From assembly GCA_022425725.1 (NCBI GenBank), contig JAKMEY010000065.1:1-64000 (forward strand): DNA of 64,000 nt, in the 5' to 3' direction. Each line of letters begins with the position of its first letter. Position 1 is the first letter of the stretch. A program made the position numbers and the translations under genes. This stretch comes from Ilumatobacteraceae bacterium. Its GTDB lineage: Bacteria > Actinomycetota > Acidimicrobiia > Acidimicrobiales > Ilumatobacteraceae. The notes below the pieces were generated by a model, which saw nothing but the letters and a program-made list of their open reading frames with translations, searched no databases and was not told the DNA's origin. Below, in pieces: positions 51,718-60,306 of the stretch.

Positions 51718-51723
51718 AAGGTA
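51718..51723 (-). promoter_or_regulatory. -10 box for the CopC/CopD gene
   Basis: TACCTT on the minus strand is six bases before the GTG at 51711. Confidence 0.4.
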
Positions 51724-51761
51724 GTCATCGCACCTCTCTTACCGCTGTCATCCCCTGCGGG

Positions 51762-51767
51762 TAGTGT
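51762..51767 (+). promoter_or_regulatory. -10 box for dnaX
   Basis: TAGTGT is eight bases before the ATG at 51776. It is preceded by GCGGG, as in the ccr and DUF2510-gene promoters. Confidence 0.45.
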
Positions 51768-51775
51768 GGCCTCGC

Positions 51776-53554
51776 ATGGCTACACAGTCGCTCTACCGCC
51801 GATATCGGCCTCGACGCTTTGATGAGTTGCGCGGCCAAGAACACATCGTGCGCGCGCTCAGAGAGGCGGTGAAGGCCGGAAGAGAAGGTCAGGCGTATCT
51901 GTTCTCGGGGCCACGTGGAACCGGCAAGACCACGACCGCCCGAATACTCGCCAAAGTGCTGAACTGCACAAACCCCTCAGATGGGGAACCGTGCTGCGAA
52001 TGTGATTCGTGTATTGCGGTCGAGCAGGGCAACAGTTACGACGTTTTTGAACTCGACGCTGCTTCGAACAACTCGGTAGAAGACATTCGAAGCCTTATCG
52101 ACAAAGTGTCGCTAGGTACCCCTGGCCGCCACAAGGTGTACATCCTTGACGAGGTTCATATGTTGAGCGCCGGGGCGTCAGCTGCGTTGCTGAAGGTGCT
52201 CGAAGAACCGCCCGAGCACGTCGTTTTCGTGCTCGCGACAACAGATCCGCAGAAGCTGAAAGACACCATTCGGTCTCGAACCCAGCATCTCCAATTTCAC
52301 CTTCTTCCCAGCGACACCCTCGCTGAACACATCAAGTGGGTCGCTGAAGATGCCGGTTTTGCGCTCGATGACCACATCATTGATGCGGCGCTCGCAAAAG
52401 GTGGAGGGTCAGCTCGCGACACGTTGTCGGCACTTGAACTTCTTGCAGCGGGCGGGAGTGACGTCGACGACTCTGTTGACCTCTCGGAGTTCATTCGCTG
52501 TCTCGTCGACGCGGATACCGGCATTGCGCTCAGTGCAACCGCTCACGCAATTTCAAATGGGCATGATCCTCGCACGCTGTGCGAAGAACTCTTGCGCCAC
52601 CTGAGAGATCTGTTCTTGTCGGTGATGTCTCCTGAAATGGTCTCGATACGTCACGATGGTCTAGATGATCTTGCAGCGACTGCTCAAGAGCTTGGCACTG
52701 CGTCAATCGTTCGGGCGATGGAGCGCCTCGGCTCAGCACTGGTCGAAATGCGTTTTGCTCCCGACCCGCGAATCATGTTTGAGATCGCACTTGTGCAATT
52801 GACACGCGATGGCGGTGCAGATGATCAATCGGCGTTGCTCGCCAGACTTGAACGTCTTGAGCGCACGGTCGCAGAAGGTGGTTCACCACAGCCAAAAGAG
52901 CCTCCGCGCACTACTTCAACCGGTAAAGCCATTATCGGTGGTCGTGCCCGGCGGCCTGACCCGAGCGGCTCAATTCCTCGACCTGCAGCCGAAAGTGTCA
53001 CGACTGACTCGCCTGCTTCGGCACCCGAACCCGCGCCAACGGTCGCGACGCCGGAACAAGACGAGCCGCAGCCTGCAATAACTCCAACCCCGGCAGCGCC
53101 CGAATTACGTGAGCAATCGCCTCCTGCCACTACCTCGTCCGAACATGATGCGCACTCGGTGACCGCAGTGTGGTCTGACAGTGTGCGGTCGTCTCTCACC
53201 GGTATGACTCGGGCACTCTTCGCTCCGGCATCTATTGGCGCGGTCTCGAGTTCTGCAGATGGATTATCAGTAGAACTGTTGCTTCCGAGTCAGATGCACG
53301 CTCAAAAGTGTGATGCTCATCGAGATGCCGTCCAGCAGCAACTTGCGCAATCGCTTGGCGTCGTCGTCGAACTCGCGCTGAACGTTGAAGGTTCAACTGC
53401 GGTTACCCAATCACCGGGTACAACCGAGATTGTCGAAGAACCGATCGACCCGAACGACATCGTCGACGCACCAACCACTCCGCAGCGGAGCCCCGAGAAA
53501 GAGATCGCTGACATCTTTCCCGGCACCCGACTCATCACAACGACTGACGACTGA
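51776..53554 (+). CDS. dnaX: DNA polymerase III gamma/tau subunit
   Basis: Clamp-loader ATPase of 592 residues. MATQSLYRRYRPRRFDELRGQEHIV is the family start. Walker A is SGPRGTGKTTTAR near 44. A zinc module has Cys in CTNPSDGEPCCECDSC near 65-80. Walker B is YILDEVHMLSAGA near 120, and the sensor is TTDPQKLKDTIRSR near 152. From about residue 365 a Pro/Ala/Glu-rich linker leads to a tau-like C-terminal domain (AVWSDSVRSSLTGMTRALFAPASIG). recR follows after nine bases; the ybaB gene often found between them is missing. Confidence 0.95.
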   Translation: MATQSLYRRYRPRRFDELRGQEHIVRALREAVKAGREGQAYLFSGPRGTGKTTTARILAKVLNCTNPSDGEPCCECDSCIAVEQGNSYDVFELDAASNNSVEDIRSLIDKVSLGTPGRHKVYILDEVHMLSAGASAALLKVLEEPPEHVVFVLATTDPQKLKDTIRSRTQHLQFHLLPSDTLAEHIKWVAEDAGFALDDHIIDAALAKGGGSARDTLSALELLAAGGSDVDDSVDLSEFIRCLVDADTGIALSATAHAISNGHDPRTLCEELLRHLRDLFLSVMSPEMVSIRHDGLDDLAATAQELGTASIVRAMERLGSALVEMRFAPDPRIMFEIALVQLTRDGGADDQSALLARLERLERTVAEGGSPQPKEPPRTTSTGKAIIGGRARRPDPSGSIPRPAAESVTTDSPASAPEPAPTVATPEQDEPQPAITPTPAAPELREQSPPATTSSEHDAHSVTAVWSDSVRSSLTGMTRALFAPASIGAVSSSADGLSVELLLPSQMHAQKCDAHRDAVQQQLAQSLGVVVELALNVEGSTAVTQSPGTTEIVEEPIDPNDIVDAPTTPQRSPEKEIADIFPGTRLITTTDD

Positions 53555-53563
53555 CGACTGAGG

Positions 53564-54178
53564 ATGGCTGCAGTTCATACACCTCCGGTGCAAACCCTTA
53601 TCGATGAACTGGGTCGCCTGCCGGGCATCGGGCCAAAGTCCGCACAGCGCATCGCATTTCACCTGCTCAAAATTCCCGATGTTGACGCGTATCGACTGGC
53701 TGATGCCATCCGCGAGGCAAAGGCGCGAGTGCAGTTCTGCGAGCGCTGCTTCAATGTTGCGGAGTCGTCGCTCTGCCCCATTTGTACCGATGAGCGCCGC
53801 GAAGGAACGACCCTGTGCGTCGTCGAAGAATCCCGCGACATCATTGCGATTGAGCGAACAGGCGAATTCAAAGGTCGATACCACGTGCTCCTTGGCGCGA
53901 TGAATCCTCTTGAGGGCATTGGGCCAGACCAGCTCAAAATTCGGGAACTTCTCGCACGGCTTGGCCCCGAGCAGATCACAGAGGTCGTTATCTGTACAAA
54001 CCCGAATACCGAGGGAGAGGTCACCGCCATGTACCTCGCCCGCATGCTGTCACCGCTCGGCATCACCGTGTCTCGACTTGCAAGTGGTCTCCCCGTCGGC
54101 GGAGATCTTGAATACGCCGATGAGCTCACATTGGGGCGCGCATTCGAAGGCCGCACCCGCATCACCGAGTCGAACTAG
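53564..54178 (+). CDS. recR: Recombination mediator RecR
   Basis: A 204-residue recombination protein that acts with RecF/RecO in loading RecA at gaps. An N-terminal HhH ([20 protein letters not shown]) is followed by a C4 zinc finger ([16 protein letters not shown]) near residue 56. Then comes a Toprim domain ([41 protein letters not shown]), and the C-terminal Walker-B-like end. Its position nine bases after dnaX implies one operon. Confidence 0.96.
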   Translation: MAAVHTPPVQTLIDELGRLPGIGPKSAQRIAFHLLKIPDVDAYRLADAIREAKARVQFCERCFNVAESSLCPICTDERREGTTLCVVEESRDIIAIERTGEFKGRYHVLLGAMNPLEGIGPDQLKIRELLARLGPEQITEVVICTNPNTEGEVTAMYLARMLSPLGITVSRLASGLPVGGDLEYADELTLGRAFEGRTRITESN

Positions 54179-54197
54179 CGCGGCAAAAGAACCGATC

Positions 54198-54211
54198 CGC
54201 TTTGAGAAGCG
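54198..54211. terminator. Weak hairpin between convergent recR and thiolase genes
   Basis: CGCTT-TGAG-AAGCG forms a perfect 5-bp stem with a 4-base loop between the two stop codons. No U-run follows on either strand, so termination activity is doubtful. This is the only sizeable gap (49 bases) between convergent stops in the window. Confidence 0.25.
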
Positions 54212-54227
54212 AGGGAGTTACGTCTCG

Positions 54228-55406
54228 TCAGACTTTGATGATGAGCGCGTCGCCCTGACCACCGCCGCCACAGAGTGCGGCCGCACCATACCCTCCACCT
54301 CGCCGGCGAAGTTCGTGAGCGAGCGTCAAGGCAAGTCGATTACCACTCATGCCGATCGGGTGACCCACGGCAATTGCCCCGCCATTGACGTTCACGATCT
54401 CATCGCTCACTCCGAGATCGTTCATCGACGCGATGCCGACGGCAGCGAACGCTTCGTTTAACTCGAACAACGAAATGTCATCGAGAGAAAGATCGGTCTT
54501 CGCAAGAGCTGCTCTAATCGCATTCGCCGGTTGGAGGAGGAGCGAGGGGTTGTCGGGGCCTGCCACCATTCCGTACGAGACATACTCTGCAAGAGGCTCC
54601 ACCCCCCGATCTGCTGCGGCGCGCGAAGACATCATCACCACTGCTGACGCTCCATCGGAAATCTGAGAAGCGTTACCGGCGGTGACAGTGCCTTCTCCTC
54701 CGAACGCTCCACGAAGCCCAGCCAAACTTTGCTCGGTGGCGTCGGCCCTGATGCCCTCGTCTTCTGAGACGGTAATTGCGTCCCCTCGTCGCTGAGGGAC
54801 TTCGACTGGAATAATTTCATCGGTGAGCCGACCGTTCTTCGTTGCGTCCGCTGCTCGTTCATGTGACGCAGCAGCAATTCGATCTTGTTCGGCTCGAGCA
54901 ATTGAACCGTCTGCATATTGCTCGGTTCCGGTACCCATCAAACAAGCATCAAACGCACACCACAAACCATCTTTGACGATTGCGTCCTCAAGTTCGGTGT
55001 TGCCGTAGCGATATCCGCCTCGAGCTCCTGCGAGGAGGTGCGGAGCATTCGTCATCGATTCCATTCCACCCGCAACCACAATGTCGGCATCGCCGCTCAT
55101 GATCATCTGATGGGCCAGATAGATCGCGTTAAGACCAGAGAGGCACACCTTGTTCACGTTGACCGATGGCACACCCATGGGGATTCCTGCGCCCGCCGCA
55201 GCTTGGCGCGCCGGCACCTGGCCTTGACCTGCCATCAACACCTGACCCATCACAACGTGGTCAACTTCAGCCGGGTCGACACCCGCTCGTTCTAACGCAC
55301 CAGCGATCGCAACCGAGCCGAGTTGGGCAGCCGACATTGTCGAGAACGCACCACTCATTTTTCCGATTGGTGTTCGTGCTCCTGCAACGATGTGTGAAGA
55401 GGTCAT
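54228..55406 (-). CDS. Acetyl-CoA C-acetyltransferase (thiolase)
   Basis: A 392-residue biosynthetic-type thiolase. The nucleophilic Cys is in NVNKVCLSGLNAIYLA near residue 89. NEAFAAVGIASMND lies near 318. The His motif is NGGAIAVGHPIGMSGNRL near 345, and the second Cys is in AALCGGGGQGDALI near 378. It would condense two acetyl-CoA to acetoacetyl-CoA, the first step towards crotonyl-CoA, or cleave it. It is divergent from ccr, which fits the pathway role. The ATG has TACGGT seven bases upstream; longer readings extend into ccr on the other strand. Confidence 0.92.
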   Translation of the reverse strand: MTSSHIVAGARTPIGKMSGAFSTMSAAQLGSVAIAGALERAGVDPAEVDHVVMGQVLMAGQGQVPARQAAAGAGIPMGVPSVNVNKVCLSGLNAIYLAHQMIMSGDADIVVAGGMESMTNAPHLLAGARGGYRYGNTELEDAIVKDGLWCAFDACLMGTGTEQYADGSIARAEQDRIAAASHERAADATKNGRLTDEIIPVEVPQRRGDAITVSEDEGIRADATEQSLAGLRGAFGGEGTVTAGNASQISDGASAVVMMSSRAAADRGVEPLAEYVSYGMVAGPDNPSLLLQPANAIRAALAKTDLSLDDISLFELNEAFAAVGIASMNDLGVSDEIVNVNGGAIAVGHPIGMSGNRLALTLAHELRRRGGGYGAAALCGGGGQGDALIIKV

Positions 55407-55413
55407 ACCGCAA

Positions 55414-55419
55414 ACCGTA
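55414..55419 (-). promoter_or_regulatory. -10 box for the thiolase gene
   Basis: TACGGT on the minus strand is seven bases before the ATG at 55406. Confidence 0.45.
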
Positions 55420-55437
55420 CTGCGCGCCTCGTCCACT

Positions 55438-55467
55438 TTGGAGGTTGGAGTTACCCGCGGGTAGGTT
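55438..55467 (+). promoter_or_regulatory. Promoter of ccr with palindrome over its -10 box
   Basis: TTGGAG (55438-55443), 18-base spacer, TAGGTT (55462-55467), then six bases to the ATG. The perfect palindrome TACCCGCGGGTA (55452-55463) ends on the first two bases of the -10 box, a likely operator site. Confidence 0.5.
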
Positions 55468-55473
55468 TCCGAT

Positions 55474-56835
55474 ATGTCAACCCCCAATTCTGAATCCCTC
55501 GCTATCCAGCAGGCCATTCTCGAAGGCGTGTCCGGCGACGACATTGCGGCACTCCCCCTTCCGGAGTCATATCGAGCAGCATTCATGAAACGCGATGACG
55601 TCGGGATGTTTGAAGGCCTCGCATCAGAGGACAAAGACCCCCGAGAATCTCTTCACATCGGTGAAGTTGCCATGCCTGAACTTGCGCCTGACGAGGTGTA
55701 CATCGCAGTCATGGCCTCATCGATCAACTTCAACACGGTGTGGACATCTATTTTTGAGCCACTTCCCACATTCGGCTTTCTCGATCGTCTCGCCCGCGAA
55801 TCTGAGTGGGCATCCCGCCATAAGCGCGACGAGCACATCATTGGTTCTGACGCCTCCGCTGTGGTGCTTCGCGTTGGGTCTGCGGTCCGTAACTGGAAGC
55901 CCGGAGACCGAGTGACTGTCCACTGCAACCATGTCGACGACCAAGACCCCACGGCGCACGATGACTCGATGCTCGCAACCAACCAGCGCATCTGGGGATT
56001 CGAGACCAACTTTGGTGGCCTTGCAGATATCTCGGTGGTCAAAGCCAATCAGTTGATGCCAAAGCCCACCCATCTGACATGGGAAGAGGCTGCAGTCAAC
56101 GGGCTCTGTAATTCGACGAGTTACCGCATGCTCGTCAGCGACAATGGTGCTCGAATGAAGCAAGGCGATTCGGTGCTGATCTGGGGCGCAACCGGTGGTA
56201 TCGGCGGTTACGGCGTGCAATACGTTCTGAACGGCGGCGGAACACCCATCGGCGTTGTCTCATCACCTGAGCGAGCAGCACTGCTCAACGACCTTGGCTG
56301 TGAAGCAGTCATTGACCGACGCGCTGAGGGGTACTCGTTCTGGAAAGACGAACACACTCAAGATGAGTCGGAATGGCGCCGGTTGGGTGGAAAGATCCGC
56401 GAACTCATCGGCGAAGACCCTGACATCGTCTTCGAACACCCTGGGCGCTCAACGATGGGTGCCTCAATCTTTGCCGTTCGACGTGGAGGAACGGTGGTCA
56501 CATGTGCAGCAACGTCGGGCTACATGGTCGAGTTTGATAACCGCCACTTCTGGATGAAGTTGAAGCAGCTCATGTCGTCTCACTTCGCCAATTACGCCGA
56601 ATCGTGGGCTGCGAACCGCCTCATCGACCAAGGCCGCATCCAACCGCTGTTGAGCAAGGTGTACACCCTTGACGAAACCGGCGAAGCAGCACGCGCTGTC
56701 CATCGAAATGAGATCGAAGGGAAGGCCGGAGTGCTCTGCCTCGCCCCTTCAGAGGGCCTCGGAATCGACGATCCTGAAAAGCGTGATCGCATCGGAGAAC
56801 ACAAGATCACGACCTTCAGGCGTCACGCCGGCTGA
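55474..56835 (+). CDS. ccr: Crotonyl-CoA carboxylase/reductase
   Basis: Reductively carboxylates crotonyl-CoA to ethylmalonyl-CoA with NADPH and CO2, the defining step of the ethylmalonyl-CoA pathway. The 453-residue MDR enzyme has INFNTVWTSIFEPLPTF near 84, WGFETNFGGLAD near 174, the Rossmann motif IWGATGGIGGYGVQY near 236 and MSSHFANYAESWAANRL near 367. Asn87, Phe176, Glu177 and His370 line up with the CO2-pocket residues N81, F170, E171 and H365 described for Kitasatospora Ccr, so carboxylation is likely retained. The epimerase gene follows after 21 bases; thiolase is divergent. Confidence 0.94.
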   Translation: MSTPNSESLAIQQAILEGVSGDDIAALPLPESYRAAFMKRDDVGMFEGLASEDKDPRESLHIGEVAMPELAPDEVYIAVMASSINFNTVWTSIFEPLPTFGFLDRLARESEWASRHKRDEHIIGSDASAVVLRVGSAVRNWKPGDRVTVHCNHVDDQDPTAHDDSMLATNQRIWGFETNFGGLADISVVKANQLMPKPTHLTWEEAAVNGLCNSTSYRMLVSDNGARMKQGDSVLIWGATGGIGGYGVQYVLNGGGTPIGVVSSPERAALLNDLGCEAVIDRRAEGYSFWKDEHTQDESEWRRLGGKIRELIGEDPDIVFEHPGRSTMGASIFAVRRGGTVVTCAATSGYMVEFDNRHFWMKLKQLMSSHFANYAESWAANRLIDQGRIQPLLSKVYTLDETGEAARAVHRNEIEGKAGVLCLAPSEGLGIDDPEKRDRIGEHKITTFRRHAG

Positions 56836-56856
56836 CTTCTCAGGCAAACTGTTCAT

Positions 56857-57258
56857 ATGTTGCTTACAGAAATTGACCACGTTGCCATCGCCGTTCGAGA
56901 TCTTGAGGCGGCAATCGACTACTACGAGCGGGCATTTGGTGCCACCGTCGACCATCGTGAGATCGTTGAATCTGACGGCGTCGAGGAAGCGTTGCTGAAG
57001 GTTGCTGAAAGCTACGTGCAATTACTGACTCCCACTCGAGACGATTCACCCGTTGCGAAGGCGATCGAAAAGCGTGGCGAGGGTCTTCACCACATCGGGT
57101 ACCGGGTGAGCGATTGCGCTGCTGCTCTTGAGGCAATGGTTGCCGCCGGGGCAACGCCAATCGACTCAGCGCCCCGACCCGGTAGTCGTGGCACCACCGT
57201 CGCCTTCATGCATCCGAAAGGCAGTTTCGGAACCCTGATCGAACTCGTCCAAGAGTAA
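56857..57258 (+). CDS. epi: Methylmalonyl-/ethylmalonyl-CoA epimerase
   Basis: A 133-residue VOC-fold epimerase. IDHVAIAVRDLEAAIDYYERAFG with His8, GLHHIGYRVSDCAAALEAM, and the C-terminal GTLIELVQE with the Glu ligand are the family pattern. It should interconvert the 2S and 2R forms of methylmalonyl-CoA and ethylmalonyl-CoA, linking Ccr to Ecm. Its place 21 bases after ccr supports this. No good promoter precedes it, so it is probably read from the ccr transcript. Confidence 0.92.
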   Translation: MLLTEIDHVAIAVRDLEAAIDYYERAFGATVDHREIVESDGVEEALLKVAESYVQLLTPTRDDSPVAKAIEKRGEGLHHIGYRVSDCAAALEAMVAAGATPIDSAPRPGSRGTTVAFMHPKGSFGTLIELVQE

Positions 57259-57266
57259 CGAAGACG

Positions 57267-57914
57267 ATGTCAAACGTTCCCGCAGCAGTGCTGTGGGATA
57301 TGGATGGGACACTCGTCGATACCGAGCCGTATTGGTTCGCTGCTGAGCATCAGCTCGTCGAATCATTTGGAAACACCTGGTCAGAAGAGCATGCCCATGC
57401 AGTAGTGGGTTTTGACCTTCTCGATACGGCCGCCTACATCATTGAGCACGGGGGCGTCGACCTTCCACCGAGGGTCGTTGTTGAGTACCTGCTCGATGCG
57501 GTCATCACCTCATGTCGACAGCGTCTGCCATGGCGACCGGGGGCTCGAGAACTTCTCGATGAACTTCACTCCCTCGGCATTCCCTGTGCACTTGTCACCA
57601 TGTCATGGCGGCGCTTCGCCGAAGCTGTCCTCGAACAGCTTCCTCGCCCATCGTTTGAGGTGACAGTGTTCGGCGATGAAGTGGCGCACGGCAAACCTCA
57701 CCCTGAGCCATATCTGCGAGCAGCTTCCCTGCTCAATGTTGAGCCCTCGATGTGTGTCGCAATCGAAGACTCCCCGACAGGGGTGGCGTCCGCTCAGGCA
57801 GCCGGATGCAGAGTCATCGGCGTGCCGAATATGAAACCGCTTGAGCAGATCGACGGAGTTCGCATCGTTTCGTCACTTACCGGGATTGACGCCGCCACGT
57901 TATGGACGACGTAG
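57267..57914 (+). CDS. HAD-superfamily phosphatase
   Basis: A 215-residue HAD hydrolase of the beta-phosphoglucomutase/GPH type. Motif I is LWDMDGTLVDTEPYW (Asp11, Asp13), motif II is ALVTMSW near residue 110, the Lys is in HGKPHPEPYLRAA near 142 and motif III is VAIEDSPTGVASAQAAGC near 165. A helical cap (about 17-85) lies between. Substrate not readable; phosphosugars are usual. It starts eight bases after the epimerase gene and overlaps the GH18 gene by 13 bases, so it belongs to the ccr operon or a continuation of it. Confidence 0.88.
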   Translation: MSNVPAAVLWDMDGTLVDTEPYWFAAEHQLVESFGNTWSEEHAHAVVGFDLLDTAAYIIEHGGVDLPPRVVVEYLLDAVITSCRQRLPWRPGARELLDELHSLGIPCALVTMSWRRFAEAVLEQLPRPSFEVTVFGDEVAHGKPHPEPYLRAASLLNVEPSMCVAIEDSPTGVASAQAAGCRVIGVPNMKPLEQIDGVRIVSSLTGIDAATLWTT

Positions 57915-59119
57915 ACACCACCTCGTTGCGGTCCGTAAGGCGCTCTCAAGCCTTACTTGCGTCCCTTCTTGCGGTGTGTATTGGGGCTATCGGGATTGCC
58001 ATCTGGTCTGGCACACCAGATGACACCATCCCTGCCGTCTCGTCAGCACCGAAACCTCCTGCCGCAGTGACGATCGATGGATGGACGCCGTACTGGGTTC
58101 TTGATCGAATCTTGCAGCAACCCGATTCGGGTGATTCACGCCTTCGCAACCTCAGAGAAGTATCGCCATTTTGGTTTTCTGTGAACGGGTTCGATTCGAT
58201 CGAGCCGGATACCTTCGCACCAAACGACCTCGCTCAGAGCTACATCGATCGTCTTCGCAATTCAAATGTCGCAATCGTGCCGTCGTTGCTCGATCGGATG
58301 GACGCAGGCCAGATGGCAACCGTGCTCTCCGACCCGATCGTTCGAGCAGCACATGTCGATGCGATTCAACGGTTTGCAGACGATCTTAAGGTCGATGGGA
58401 TCGACATCGACTACGAGCAGTTCGCATTTGCCGATAGCCCATCAACATGGTCAGCGACGCGACCGAACTGGGTCGCGTTCATCACAGAACTTTCTGAGGT
58501 GCTGCATGACGACGGCCGCACACTGTCGGTCAGCATTCCGGCCGTGTACGACGAGAGGGCCACCGGAGACCCGGGCTATTGGGTATACGACCACGGTGCG
58601 ATCGCCGAACACGTCGATGGGCTTCGCATCATGGCCTACGACTACTCGGTGGCAGAACCCGGCCCAATCGCTCCACTCGACTGGGTTCAACAGGTCATCG
58701 ATGGCGTCTTACTCGCGGTGCCACCCGAGTTTCACGATCGTGTCGTTCTTGGAATTCCGTCGTATGGCTATAACTGGCCGACCATCGTCGTTGGTGACTG
58801 TCCAGCAGATGCCCCAGGTCGCACCAGCATCAACCCGGGCACCCTCGACGATCTCATTGCTCGTCGCAATATCGAACCTGTCGCCGATGCCTTGACCGGT
58901 GAATGGTCCGCCACCTACGAACTCGAAATTGATGATGGCATCTCGAGTTGTGTACAAACACGACAGTTGCACTGGATCGATGCTGATGGTGTCGCACTCC
59001 GAGTCGAGATGGCTCGGCGTGCTGGAATACGAGGTGTGGCGTTGTGGGCATTGGGGTACGAAGATGACGACGTGTGGAATGCTCTCGTCTCATCAGCGAC
59101 AAAGGATCTCGCGCCGTGA
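57902..59119 (+). CDS. GH18 glycosidase-like exported protein
   Basis: A 405-residue protein with an N-terminal membrane anchor (about residues 17-36), a short Pro/Ala linker and a GH18 TIM barrel. The catalytic motif is Asp165-Gly-Ile-Asp168-Ile-Asp170-Tyr-Glu172, a perfect DxxDxDxE. FWFSVNGF near 90 and LRIMAYDYS near 240 are also typical. The closest layout is the YaaH/SleL spore-type or ChiX-type glycosidases, so peptidoglycan or chito-oligosaccharide cleavage is likely. It acts outside the membrane. It overlaps both neighbours. Confidence 0.85.
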   Translation: MDDVDTTSLRSVRRSQALLASLLAVCIGAIGIAIWSGTPDDTIPAVSSAPKPPAAVTIDGWTPYWVLDRILQQPDSGDSRLRNLREVSPFWFSVNGFDSIEPDTFAPNDLAQSYIDRLRNSNVAIVPSLLDRMDAGQMATVLSDPIVRAAHVDAIQRFADDLKVDGIDIDYEQFAFADSPSTWSATRPNWVAFITELSEVLHDDGRTLSVSIPAVYDERATGDPGYWVYDHGAIAEHVDGLRIMAYDYSVAEPGPIAPLDWVQQVIDGVLLAVPPEFHDRVVLGIPSYGYNWPTIVVGDCPADAPGRTSINPGTLDDLIARRNIEPVADALTGEWSATYELEIDDGISSCVQTRQLHWIDADGVALRVEMARRAGIRGVALWALGYEDDDVWNALVSSATKDLAP

Positions 59120-60306
59120 CCACTGATCTTCCTATCGACGCGGACGAAGTTCGCTCCCTTGCGACAACCGTCTTTCGAGACGGTCTCATCGATGCCACCA
59201 TCCGAGGACATCGCCCCGCAGCGACGACCTCTCTTGAACGAGTTCGTATGCGACCCGTGTCGATCGGCGATGCTGACGTCATCCAGTTTGAAGAGTTTGA
59301 CGGCACCAACACGAATGTCATGAACCTCGACATCGAGGTAGCGATCGAACGCATTGTTCATCTTTTTGGTTCGGGAATGAAAACCGCGTTCATTCGAACG
59401 ACTGCCGGTGATCTTCAAGTCACCATCTCGCGTCGCGGCAAGGTGCAACAGGTGAGGCACGCACCATCTCGAGAACTGTCGACCACCGAGCATGACCGCC
59501 AAAAGCAGCATCTCATCGCTGAATCGGCACCGTTTCTTCATCACGTCGGGATCTCAACCGAGAACGGCACGGTGCGACCGAATGCTCGAGACAAATTCCG
59601 GCAGGTTCAACAGTTCGTCGGCATTCTCGACCGCCTTGTCGCCGATCACGATCGTGCCACTTCACTCCGAATCGTTGACCTTGGATGCGGATCTGGTGTG
59701 CTCACATTGGCAGCTCACCACCATCTGATGGCTTCAGGTGTGAACGTTCATACCATTGGGGTTGATCTCAAGGAAGAGCTCATGGCTCGGCTCAACAACA
59801 CGGTCGAGCAACTCGGATGGTCAACGATCGAATTCGTGACGGGAGCAATTTCGCAGTGGCAACCCAAGCCTGGTGCCGAACCAGATCTCGTGATTGCGCT
59901 GCATGCGTGTGATACCGCCACCGATGATGCAATCGCTCAAGCGATTGCATGGAAGAGCCCACATCTGCTCGTCGCTCCGTGTTGTCAACATGATCTTCAG
60001 CGCCAGATCGATCGCTCGCGCATTCCTCCTGGGTTCGAGTCACTCGTTCGCCACGGCATCGTTCGCGAACGTCTCGGTGACCTCTTGACCGACACATTTC
60101 GAGCCGACGTCCTCGCTGCTCTCGGTTGGCGCACCGATGTCATCGAGTTCGTCGACAATCAACACACTGCAAAAAACGTGATGATTCGCGCCTCGCAAAC
60201 AGGCGAACTCGATGCGACGGCGCAGACGCGTGCGTTACAACTTGCGGCGGAGTGGTCGGTTCAACCAGCGCTCATACATCTGCTGGCGGATCGATCAACG
60301 ACGTAA
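59116..60306 (+). CDS. SAM-dependent methyltransferase (Methyltransf_32-like)
   Basis: A 396-residue protein. An N-terminal alpha/beta domain (about 1-170) precedes a Rossmann methyltransferase domain with the SAM motif RIVDLGCGSGVLTLAAHHHL near 182-203. LVIALHACDTATDDAIAQAI near 255 and LLVAPCCQHDLQRQI near 280 are characteristic of the PF13679 group, some of which modify RNA or protein. The GTG overlaps the GH18 stop (GTGA). Its last 35 bases overlap the end of the convergent TlpA-like gene, the longest antisense overlap in the window. Confidence 0.82.
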   Translation: MTTDLPIDADEVRSLATTVFRDGLIDATIRGHRPAATTSLERVRMRPVSIGDADVIQFEEFDGTNTNVMNLDIEVAIERIVHLFGSGMKTAFIRTTAGDLQVTISRRGKVQQVRHAPSRELSTTEHDRQKQHLIAESAPFLHHVGISTENGTVRPNARDKFRQVQQFVGILDRLVADHDRATSLRIVDLGCGSGVLTLAAHHHLMASGVNVHTIGVDLKEELMARLNNTVEQLGWSTIEFVTGAISQWQPKPGAEPDLVIALHACDTATDDAIAQAIAWKSPHLLVAPCCQHDLQRQIDRSRIPPGFESLVRHGIVRERLGDLLTDTFRADVLAALGWRTDVIEFVDNQHTAKNVMIRASQTGELDATAQTRALQLAAEWSVQPALIHLLADRSTT

